Part shown: positions 8,364-15,896 of the stretch, one piece after another | Position numbering within the stretch: the stretch's first letter is position 1 | How the letters are laid out: every line of letters begins with the position of its first letter | Assembly: GCA_938084685.1 (NCBI GenBank) | Contig: CALKGE010000008.1 | Coordinates: 1-64,000 of the forward strand | Direction: 5' to 3' | DNA: 64,000 nt | DNA from: an uncultured Pirellulaceae bacterium | GTDB lineage: Bacteria; Planctomycetota; Planctomycetia; Pirellulales; Pirellulaceae | Position numbers and translations under genes: made by a program | Notes under the pieces: generated by a model | Seen by the model: the letters and a program-made list of their open reading frames with translations, nothing else | Databases searched by the model: none | Told to the model about the DNA's origin: nothing

Positions 8364-8498
8364 CAAAGCCGCCACCGTCATGCTTACGATATCAAAGGCT
8401 GGTCGGGCGATTGGCAAGTCGAAGTGGAACTACTCGACGACGCGACGGTACTCGAAGTGGAACTGGACTACCGACCAAACCGCTCGCGCACTACCTAA
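8364..8498 (+). pseudogene. Possible PepSY-like domain fragment
   Basis: In one plus frame the translation reads HAYDIKGWSGDWQVEVELL followed by DDATVLEVELDYRPN and a stop. The alternating pattern (Y-D-x-K-G … V-E-V-E-L-L-D-D-A-T-V-L-E-V-E-L) resembles small exported PepSY-like beta-strand domains. No start codon or signal peptide accompanies it, so it looks like a 3' fragment of a lost gene. The evidence is only a pattern match by eye. Confidence 0.3.
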
Positions 8499-8580
8499 GC
8501 CATAACTATCTCCAGCAGCTCACAGAGGCAAGCGCAGACAGATCTCAATTACTGGTACGAAAAGACCCGTTCTGGCAAAT

Positions 8581-9690
8581 TCAAACTTCTTGCAGTTCGT
8601 CTATTGGTCCTACCGTATCCAGAGTTTCCAGACCTATCAGCAACTCTTCCAATTCCTCAGGCGCCAAGCTCTCAATCAAGGAGGAGTAACTTGAGGTAGA
8701 GTCGTCATGCTGCGAGTCGGCAAGTAACAGAAGAAGATCTACATCTCCCAGGTTGTCGGACTCGGTCGTAGCAGGTTCCAGGGTGAACGATGAAGTATCG
8801 CTCTCTGGTAGAATCTCCAGCGAATTGGAGCTATCCAGATCCGAAATGGTAATTTCTTCCAGTGACGTGAATGGAGAAATCGTCTCCGATACATACTGAG
8901 TTTCATATGGATCATACAGCAGGCCATAATCACCATACGAGTTCTGACCTGACAGAATCGGATCCTCTGCAGTCACCGCGGTGAGACTCAACAGAGCACT
9001 CGAAGCACAGCCACCTTCGCTATTGGACGGAGTTAAACGATTCCAGGTCAATCCGGTGGCAGTGACACCGGTAACTTCCGTGGTGTAGCAACCGTTAGCT
9101 GCATTCTTCCGAGAAAACGTCACCGTGCCGTTGGACCCGGTCGTACCAGTACCAGCTGCATCAAGCGATCCATCAACAGAAAGCTCAATGGAAACAGCTG
9201 CTCCAGCAACAGGGTTTGCCAGCTCATCAACGATAGCAATCGTCACCAATAAATGTTTATCGGCGTTTTTACCTCCCTCTCTGGCGTAGCTGATCGAATC
9301 AACAATCGCGGTGGTAGCCTGGGTAGGAGCCTCCATTGTGGTGAACGTATAGTAAAGTCCGCTGTTGTTATCTGTGGCAGCGTTCCCACTACCGTCGGTC
9401 GAGACAACTTCGAAGTAGTAGGTTGTGTTAGCGGCCAAACCGGAAAGCCCAACTGAGTGGCTGGTTACCAGATCAGCAAGTGAGGCGGTTGACCCCAACG
9501 AAGTGGTCGTACCGTAATTCACGACACTATCAGCGGCTTCATCAGTCGCCCAGATAACGTCAACTGCTGTGTCAGTAACGTTGTCAGTCGTCACACCGGA
9601 AATAACTGGAGCCGTCAGGTCAGGTGCAGTCGTTGTGAAGCTGTAGTAAATTCCACTGTTGTTATCTGTGGTGCTGCGGGCGCACCCGTC
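8581..9690 (-). pseudogene. 5'-truncated Fn3/Ig-like surface protein
   Basis: The open frame (337 codons from a GTG at 9594) holds one fibronectin-type-III-like domain (VIWATDEAADSVVNYG … TYYFEVVSTDGSGN … LYYTFTT). An Ig/Big-like domain follows (LVTIAIVDELANPVAGAAVSI), then an acidic Ser/Asp/Glu-rich tail. The same frame extends upstream of the GTG as the end of a previous Fn3 repeat (STTDNNSGIYYSFTTTAPDLTAPVISG), until an in-frame TAG near 9700. The gene is thus broken inside a repeat and has lost its signal peptide and N-terminus. Intact relatives would be secreted or surface adhesin-like proteins. Translation from the internal GTG is possible but unlikely to yield an exported product. Confidence 0.7.
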
Positions 9691-9700
9691 ACCACTTACC

Positions 9701-10008
9701 GCAATCTACCACACATACCCAAGTTGAGCAATTGTTTATCGAATTAGAGGAGAAAGGGGCCAGTTTTTGCTAGCAAGGAGGCCCTACAGTTTCCCCATGC
9801 GCCCTCGATGACGAGAACCACTCAATCCAAATTGTCCGACGGCTCGACCATGTTTGCCTCATTCGTCCACAGTTGAACTACAAACAACCCGTAATCAGAA
9901 AACTAACGTGTGACGCTCACAATTACGCTATAGTCTAATAATTGGCTAATTTATCAGCAGTCGATCAGGTCGTTTGATGCAATTGCAATCCGCTGCAATG
10001 AGGTAGTC
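9701..10008. other. Gene-free stretch between Fn3 remnant and HNH gene
   Basis: About 300 bp with no supported gene. The plus frame from about 9713 is open except for one TAG and could be eroded coding sequence, but I recognise nothing in it. The end carries the likely promoter and ribosome-binding site (GAGG shortly before the GTG at 10009) of the HNH gene. Confidence 0.5.
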
Positions 10009-10743
10009 GTGGCACGTTGGACCAGAAATGAAATTCTCTTAGCTTTGGATTTGTATATCCATACACCCTTTGGCAGACAGCACCAAGGGTATCGCCCCAT
10101 CATCGAGCTCGCCAGTCGAATTGGCCGCACACCTTCGGCTGTCGCAATGAAACTCAACAATCTCACTTCGTTGGATCCCGCGGAAAAGGTAAGAGGCATC
10201 AAAGGCCTGGGAAACGCGAGTCGTCTGGATTCAGAGATTTGGAAAGAATATTCACGGAACCCTGGTGCGATCGCTTTGGAAATTGAGAGATTGATTAAAC
10301 CGCGCGGCGAACAAGGCGAGGAAAAAGAACTGCCAACCGAAACAGAAGCGGTACGCAAAGTACGCATGCAACAGAATTTCTTTCGACGTGTCGTTCTCAA
10401 TACCTATGAATCCCGCTGTTGTGTCACTGGTCTTCCCGTTCCAGAACTGTTACGCGCGAGTCACATCGTGCCCTGGAGCCGGTCTGAAAAAGAGAGGTTA
10501 AACCCAAGAAACGGCCTCTGTTTGGCAGCCACATTTGACGCCGCTTTCGATCGAGGATTAATTTGGTTCGACAATGAGTTCCGGCTACGCCTGACAACCA
10601 GACTGACTGAATTTGCATCCGACTCCGCGACCAAGGATATATTTTTCCGTCGTGAAGGGAGACAACTTCGATTACCAGACAAAAATCTACCTGACCCGGA
10701 ACTGTTAGGATGGCATCGCGATCATGTTGCTCAACTCAATTAA
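10009..10743 (+). CDS. HNH endonuclease family protein
   Basis: 244 aa, starting at GTG (10009) behind a GAGG ribosome-binding site. Residues 1-90 are helical with a SANT/Myb-like look (WTRNEILLALDLYI … RTPSAVAMKLNNL), found in front of many HNH_2-type restriction-like nucleases. Residues ~130-190 carry the nuclease core: RCCVTGLPVPELLRASHIVPW, then NPRNGLCLAATFDAAFDRGLI, with the His of SHIVPW and the Asn/Asp residues of the beta-beta-alpha metal fold. Likely a DNA endonuclease of defence or mobile-element origin. No methyltransferase or partner is adjacent, so it would be a stand-alone (type IV-like or orphan) enzyme. Confidence 0.85.
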   Translation: MARWTRNEILLALDLYIHTPFGRQHQGYRPIIELASRIGRTPSAVAMKLNNLTSLDPAEKVRGIKGLGNASRLDSEIWKEYSRNPGAIALEIERLIKPRGEQGEEKELPTETEAVRKVRMQQNFFRRVVLNTYESRCCVTGLPVPELLRASHIVPWSRSEKERLNPRNGLCLAATFDAAFDRGLIWFDNEFRLRLTTRLTEFASDSATKDIFFRREGRQLRLPDKNLPDPELLGWHRDHVAQLN

Positions 10744-10781
10744 GTTTCAACTAAAAGGTATTAAATCCTCGTATAGAGATC

Positions 10782-11012
10782 TCAAAAAGTAATAGCGGTC
10801 TCAATCCTTTCGTAAATTTTTTGGACCTGATCGCCAGCACCGAAACCCCATTCTTCATAATATTTTCCCAATATGGCTTTCAACGTATTAGCATTAAATA
10901 CTTTCCATTTATCAGCTGAAGGTATGGCCTGTTCAAAACCGTCTAGTGATTCCTCCATCAATCTTCCAGTGAAATACAAGGCCCCCCAGTTAACAGCATC
11001 GTATTCACTCAT
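10782..11012 (-). CDS. Small hypothetical protein, 76 aa
   Basis: 76 aa with a good ribosome-binding site (AGGTGA a few bases before the ATG), which supports it as a real gene. The sequence is acidic and aromatic-rich (MSEYDAVNWGALYFTGRLM … LGKYYEEWGFGAGDQVQKI), soluble, without signal or membrane segment. I do not recognise the family. It is convergent with the HNH gene and separated by 38 bp. An immunity-like or phage-derived protein is possible, but nothing shows it. Confidence 0.6.
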   Translation of the reverse strand: MSEYDAVNWGALYFTGRLMEESLDGFEQAIPSADKWKVFNANTLKAILGKYYEEWGFGAGDQVQKIYERIETAITF

Positions 11013-11183
11013 GTAATCACCTAGATAGAGGACCAGATCTTCTACACCGAGTCTGATGATACTGAATGCGAGTCTGTTGAATCTGAGTCTGACCAGTAGC
11101 TGCCTCTTGTCACCAGTCTGGTATCATGACAACTCGACTACCATTTTCGGTTTCGTCATTAGGCAAGCATCATTGGAGAGACC

Positions 11184-12506
11184 ATGTTACGAACACTCGC
11201 CCTGATAGGCATCCTGCTAATCCCATCGATTTCACTCAACGGCCAGGAAAACCAATACGCGTTACCTTCGGTCGAAGCAGAAAAGACGCTTCCCGGAGAA
11301 GGAAAACTGCGTCGCTATGACGGCTACGTCAAAACCTGGCAACGACTCCGCAGCCAGTGGGCCACTCAGGTCGAGAAAGATCAACAGGCGGTCGTCTTTC
11401 TGGGCGACTCGATCACTCAGGGCTGGACGCCAACGTTCCGCGGACATTTTGAGGGTATGAAGCTGGCCAATCGGGGAATCGGCGGGGATACCACGCGAGG
11501 AATGCTCATCCGCCTGCAGGAAGATGTCATTTCACTTAACCCCTCGGCCGTGGTCATCCTCATGGGAACCAACGATATCGAAGTTCAGATCCCACCCGCC
11601 ATGATCGCTAACAACTTCAGTAAAATCATCGCAGCGCTCAAAGCTCACAATAAAGATATGCCAATCGTGCTCTGCCGCATGTTCCCCAGCTCGGCCACCA
11701 AAAAACGGCCGACCGCAACGATTCAGCAGGTCAACCTGCTCTACGACAACATTGTTCGTAACGATCCTCAAATCACCATCGTCGACACCTTCAAGCTTTT
11801 CGACGACGGCAAGGGCGATGCACTTCCTCAATACTTTCCCGACCTGCTTCACTTAAACGCCTCCGGCTATGCCAAGTGGGCAACTGCGTTGCAGCCCATC
11901 TTCGCTACACTTGGTTTTGTCGAAACCGAGCCAGACGAATTCCAAATAGAAGAGGGCTACACCAGCCTCTTTAACGGCCGGGATCTCACCGGTTGGGGCT
12001 TCCGTCCGACGCCACCTCGTAAACCTCGCAGTAACCCGCGACCCACCGATCCTGTCTTCCCGGTTATCAAAGAAGCGATCGACTTCGACAGAAAGACGAC
12101 CAGCAACGACGGTCGCTATCAGGCCATCAACGGCCGACTGGTCGTCACCACGCCAGCGGAAGGTCGTAGAATCCAGCAGCTATGGACCACCGCCGAATTT
12201 GGAAAAGACTTCACCTTGAAGCTGGAGTTCCGCGCCACACCTAACGCAGATAGCGGCGTATTTATCCGCAAGCCTCAGCTGCAGTGTCGCGATTACCTGC
12301 TGGCTGGCCCCTACACCGAACTCAAAAAATACAAACCACAGGACTGGAACGAGCTGATCGTGACTGTCAAAGGCGGCATCGCGCACGCCACGTGCAATGG
12401 CGAACTACTCACCGATGAAATGACAGTTCCAGCAACAGGTCCGATCGGACTGGAAGGAGATCGTGGGCAAATGGAATACCGACGTATCCGCATCAAAATG
12501 GAGTAA
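11184..12506 (+). CDS. GDSL/SGNH hydrolase fused to DUF1080 domain
   Basis: 440 aa with a Sec signal (ends SISLNGQ). Residues ~65-245 form an SGNH esterase: block I VVFLGDSIT with the catalytic Ser, block II NRGIGGDT with Gly, block III GTND with Asn, and block V DLLHLNASGY with the Asp/His pair. All four expected catalytic positions are present. Residues ~255-440 are a DUF1080 (3-keto-disaccharide hydrolase/concanavalin-like) domain beginning YTSLFNGRDLTGW. It is probably an exported bifunctional carbohydrate-active enzyme that removes acyl groups and binds or cleaves glycosides. The ribosome-binding site GGAGAG precedes the ATG. It is convergent with another DUF1080 gene. Confidence 0.92.
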   Translation: MLRTLALIGILLIPSISLNGQENQYALPSVEAEKTLPGEGKLRRYDGYVKTWQRLRSQWATQVEKDQQAVVFLGDSITQGWTPTFRGHFEGMKLANRGIGGDTTRGMLIRLQEDVISLNPSAVVILMGTNDIEVQIPPAMIANNFSKIIAALKAHNKDMPIVLCRMFPSSATKKRPTATIQQVNLLYDNIVRNDPQITIVDTFKLFDDGKGDALPQYFPDLLHLNASGYAKWATALQPIFATLGFVETEPDEFQIEEGYTSLFNGRDLTGWGFRPTPPRKPRSNPRPTDPVFPVIKEAIDFDRKTTSNDGRYQAINGRLVVTTPAEGRRIQQLWTTAEFGKDFTLKLEFRATPNADSGVFIRKPQLQCRDYLLAGPYTELKKYKPQDWNELIVTVKGGIAHATCNGELLTDEMTVPATGPIGLEGDRGQMEYRRIRIKME

Positions 12507-12529
12507 CCTTCCACTTACCTGCCATCAAA

Positions 12530-12565
12530 AAAGGGAGTTGGCTCCACAGAGAACCAACTCCCTTT
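12530..12565. terminator. Bidirectional terminator between convergent genes
   Basis: Perfect 12-bp arms (12530-12541 and 12554-12565, AAAGGGAGTTGG and its complement) enclose a 12-nt loop. A-rich sequence lies on the left and T-rich on the right, so the hairpin can end transcription from both the GDSL-DUF1080 gene and the DUF1080 gene. Confidence 0.9.
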
Positions 12566-12587
12566 CTATTTTTAAAATCGCTTCAGA

Positions 12588-13325
12588 CTACTTCAGCGTC
12601 TTGATGCGAATGTCTTTGAATTCTGCCCACATCGGAGCACCGGCGTGCAGCTGTAAAGCCAGCACCCCATTGGACAACGCTTTGGGGTGACCATCGACAA
12701 AGTCCAGTACAAGACGTCCGTTCATGTAGTGCTGAATATGATTACCTTGGGCACGAATGACGACGTCATTCCATTGGTCCAACTTGAACAGCTCTTTATA
12801 CTCATCCGCAGTAATCAGCTTCTCCTTGATTTCCTTACCGTTCTCGCCCCAGACTGCTTTTTCACCAACCAGGCAAGTACGTCCACGACCACCGGCCAGT
12901 CCACCTTCGTCATAAATGAATCCAGAGACGCTGGGCAAAATATTCTGGTTTCGAATTTCGTGTTGATAACCACGAACCACCCATTTATTTCGCGCATTTT
13001 CAATTCGCTTCGATCGATACTGAATGCCTGAGTTGTTCGTAGCATTACAGCGGAAGGACAGACGCAATTCGAAGTCCTTCGTCTCGCCACCTTCCCAGAT
13101 CAGGAACGTATTGCCATTCGCCTTTTTCTCTGCCGTGGTCTCTCCATGAATCACACCATCTTTGACGGACCACAGTTCGGTATCCCCATCCCAGCCGGAA
13201 AGATCCTTGCCATTGAAAATAGTTTTAAATCCTTTTTCCTCTGCCGTAGCAGACTGGAAAGCCATCACGGTTGTCAAAGCAACCAATGTCAAACAACGAA
13301 TCATCTTCGAATGTATCCTCATCAT
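12588..13325 (-). CDS. DUF1080 (3-keto-disaccharide hydrolase-like) exported protein
   Basis: 245 aa. The signal peptide ends near FQSATAEE; Met1 or Met8 could be the start. The mature protein is one DUF1080 domain: FKTIFNGKDLSGWDGD, WSVKDGVIHGE, FELRLSFR and NSGIQYRS, ending in LQLHAGAPMWAEFKDIRIK. This is a concanavalin-like jelly roll; characterised members hydrolyse 3-keto-disaccharides, and others are only glycan-binding. Acts outside the cytoplasm. It shares the domain with the C-terminus of the GDSL fusion facing it. Confidence 0.92.
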   Translation of the reverse strand: MMRIHSKMIRCLTLVALTTVMAFQSATAEEKGFKTIFNGKDLSGWDGDTELWSVKDGVIHGETTAEKKANGNTFLIWEGGETKDFELRLSFRCNATNNSGIQYRSKRIENARNKWVVRGYQHEIRNQNILPSVSGFIYDEGGLAGGRGRTCLVGEKAVWGENGKEIKEKLITADEYKELFKLDQWNDVVIRAQGNHIQHYMNGRLVLDFVDGHPKALSNGVLALQLHAGAPMWAEFKDIRIKTLK

Positions 13326-13460
13326 TAAAGTCTTACGCTTTTGTCAGCGGTCAATCTCTGATTCTACTACAAATAGATTTCGCCTCCAGACAACCTGTCA
13401 GAATTCGGTCTGTAATTATAATAGGTAAAACCGCTTGATCATTTTTGAAAGAACGACCGG

Positions 13461-15347
13461 ATGATACGACTCCGCCTCAGCAGCTTCACCTTTCTGGCAA
13501 TCCTCCTCTTATCGACTGAGTCGCCGGTCACTGCCGGCGATTCGATTCCTGTCTGGACAAAAACGGATGTCGCTCAAACCGCCGCTGCACTGTGGCAGGA
13601 TTACAATCCTCGCACCGAACCACTTCAGATCAAGAGAGTAAGAAGCTGGCAGCAGGATGGTGTTCATGTGCACTATGTCATCTACACCGTCGGCACCTTT
13701 AAAGGTGAGCGATCCACCATGGCTGCCTTTTATACCACGCCGCTGAAGACCGACCAGAATTATCCAGCCGTGGTCAACATTCATGGAGGAGGCCAGCGAG
13801 CTTATCTCCGCAGCAGCATCGAATACGCGCAACGCGGCTACTGCTGCATCTCTCCCAACTGGGGAGGGCGTGAAATGGAAACCGCTCGGCCCGGAGACCT
13901 GAACACCGACTGGGGCGCCGTCGATCCCACACAGTCAAACCCTCAGGGGTACTCGTCTGTTCTACCCGGACCAAAGAAAATTGACCCATTTGAATCACCT
14001 CGAAACAACCACTGGTACCTGCTGACCATCGCCTGTCGACGAGCGATCACCTTTCTGGAGCAGCAATCCGAAGTGGACGCCGATCGGATTGGCGTGCTGG
14101 GGCATTCGATGGGAGGTCGACTCACAGGCCTGGTCGCCGGAAGCGATAACCGTGTCAAAGCAGCATCCCCTTCGGTGGGTGGTTCCGGATTCCTCTATCG
14201 GGACTTGCGGATGATTCCCGGATCGGCTCGGCGTAATTCAAGTGACCTGGCACTGATGCAACGTACTATTTCCGGCGAAGCACATCTGGCTCGCATTACC
14301 TGTCCACTACTTTTTCTCTCAGCCACCAACGACTTTAACGCTCCGATGGAATGTGTAGAACAAGGCATGCGACAGGTTCCTCATGACAACAAACGAACAA
14401 CCTATGCAGTCCACCTCAATCATCGTTTCACGCCCGCAGCGGATGTCTCACGTAAACTCTGGTTCGACGCTCACCTGAAAAACAGACTCGCCATTCCCAA
14501 AACCCCACAACTAAAGCTCAACCTGTCGAATTCAAATAACATTCCGACTGTCGAGGTCACACCTGATACGTCTCGGGAAATCAAGGAAGTCCGTATCTAT
14601 TACGGCTATGACCGTGATCCTCGCAACCGCTTCTGGGCTTCGGCAAGCATGCGTGTCGCTGGCAACACGTGGGTTGCCCAATGTCCCGTGTACGATCTGG
14701 AAGAACCTCTGTTCGTACTGGCCAACATCTACTACAGACTCAGCGGCGACGAACGTATCGACTCCGATCCAGACTCGTTCATCCTCAGTGCTTCCACTGC
14801 GGCCTATCCCGATGCACTCAAGCAAGCTGGCATCAAAGCGACGGAAGCGCGGCAAAGAGTGATTGCTGAATTACCCGCCGAGAATCCAAATATGCGCGAT
14901 TGGTACACGCTTAACGAGCGTAACCCACATCACTGGCTGTACGCGACACGCAAACTGATCGACCCACGTTGGGAAGCCCCCATCCAGGGAAAACTCAAAT
15001 TCACACTGCTTACCGACCAACCTGAAAACACATTAGCAGTGAATATCGTGACGGGCAGCTGGCGTAATTACATCGGCAAACGAGCTCAGACCTATAAGAC
15101 CACCATCAAGTTGGATTCGGCGGGGGAACATCAGGTGACGCTCAGTTCTTCGGACTTTCGCGACGCCGAGGGCAATCCGCTCGATGACTGGCAGGGAATA
15201 ACAGAACTGCAGTTTCAATCAGCCGATAAATCGTTGCCTGATGACAGGGCATTCGACCAATGGAAGGGAACGCCACTCAAGATTCTCAGTTTGAAGTGGG
15301 AAGGGGGGCAACTGCAATCACGCCCAAAGCCTTACCCGACGAACTGA
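13461..15347 (+). CDS. Exported alpha/beta hydrolase (acetyl xylan esterase-like)
   Basis: 628 aa with a signal peptide (residues 1-26, ends SPVTAG). The catalytic fold lies at ~80-340: VVNIHGGGQ as the oxyanion strand, GVLGHSMGGRL with nucleophile Ser216, LFLSATNDFNAP carrying the acid Asp, and VHLNHRF with the His. The arrangement resembles the acetyl xylan esterase/dienelactone hydrolase group used for polysaccharide deacetylation. The C-terminal ~280 residues form two beta-rich domains (VRIYYGYDRDPRNRFWASA …), seen in long planctomycete homologs and probably accessory. Divergent from the DUF1080 gene; substrate unknown. Confidence 0.88.
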   Translation: MIRLRLSSFTFLAILLLSTESPVTAGDSIPVWTKTDVAQTAAALWQDYNPRTEPLQIKRVRSWQQDGVHVHYVIYTVGTFKGERSTMAAFYTTPLKTDQNYPAVVNIHGGGQRAYLRSSIEYAQRGYCCISPNWGGREMETARPGDLNTDWGAVDPTQSNPQGYSSVLPGPKKIDPFESPRNNHWYLLTIACRRAITFLEQQSEVDADRIGVLGHSMGGRLTGLVAGSDNRVKAASPSVGGSGFLYRDLRMIPGSARRNSSDLALMQRTISGEAHLARITCPLLFLSATNDFNAPMECVEQGMRQVPHDNKRTTYAVHLNHRFTPAADVSRKLWFDAHLKNRLAIPKTPQLKLNLSNSNNIPTVEVTPDTSREIKEVRIYYGYDRDPRNRFWASASMRVAGNTWVAQCPVYDLEEPLFVLANIYYRLSGDERIDSDPDSFILSASTAAYPDALKQAGIKATEARQRVIAELPAENPNMRDWYTLNERNPHHWLYATRKLIDPRWEAPIQGKLKFTLLTDQPENTLAVNIVTGSWRNYIGKRAQTYKTTIKLDSAGEHQVTLSSSDFRDAEGNPLDDWQGITELQFQSADKSLPDDRAFDQWKGTPLKILSLKWEGGQLQSRPKPYPTN

Positions 15348-15530
15348 GATTGAAAATTGCCGATGGCTCAACAACCTGGTCAGCAAATAAACGAGCCACA
15401 TGGCGACGGTTACCCCAAGACAGAACTCGCTTAACCCAGGAGCCAGCGTCAGCACAGAAAGCCCCATTCCCAGTTTGGCTGCCGGTATATGCGGTGTACC
15501 AATAATCGGTTTGGTCAGGATACTGAGCAT
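15318..15530 (-). CDS. Possible small membrane protein (70 aa)
   Basis: This short minus-strand frame encodes one or two hydrophobic segments (MGLSVLTLAPGLSEFCLGV, then TVAMWLVYLL) followed by a basic end, the look of a tiny inner-membrane protein. It overlaps the 3' end of the alpha/beta hydrolase gene by 30 bp, and no ribosome-binding site is clear. No family is recognised. A competing frame runs through the same DNA, so it may be chance. Confidence 0.25.
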   Translation of the reverse strand: MLSILTKPIIGTPHIPAAKLGMGLSVLTLAPGLSEFCLGVTVAMWLVYLLTRLLSHRQFSISVRRVRLWA

Positions 15531-15827
15531 GGATGAATTCCTTTACTCGCTGAACTCTCACAAGTAATCTATCGGGATTATTCGACATTTGGCTGGTCGC
15601 GTCAAAGGCGAATTTCAGCTTGTCATCAGGCGTTCAAAAGGCTGTATGCACCTGTTGCAGCCTATTGAAATTAGTTCTCAAAACAGAGGTTACTTACTAG
15701 TCTGGAAGAACTTTGACCTGATGATTCTGGGAAGGTCTTAATGAGAATGAATCTCGCCCTTCGGCAGCTGCTGAATCACAACAGATCTGGATAATAATTT
15801 TTTTGATTTTTTCTGTGCGGCATTAAA
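15531..15827. other. Intergenic region, nothing recognised
   Basis: About 300 bp between the hydrolase and the secretin terminator, with AT-rich runs near 15795-15815. I see no convincing gene or RNA. Confidence 0.5.
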
Positions 15828-15856
15828 AAAGCCTCCCAAAACCATTGGGAGGCTTT
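15828..15856 (-). terminator. Terminator of the secretin gene
   Basis: Perfect 11-bp arms (15828-15838 and 15846-15856) with a 7-nt loop, followed on the minus strand by six T residues. It lies 40 bp past the secretin stop codon. A canonical Rho-independent terminator. Confidence 0.93.
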
Positions 15857-15896
15857 CATTGACTGTGAATCTGCTAACTTAACCAATCATCTTCGG

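Noticed and set aside
12311..15218. Many opposite-strand frames of 60-110 codons inside the hydrolase genes
   Set aside because: They lie wholly within well-supported genes and show no family features or ribosome-binding sites.
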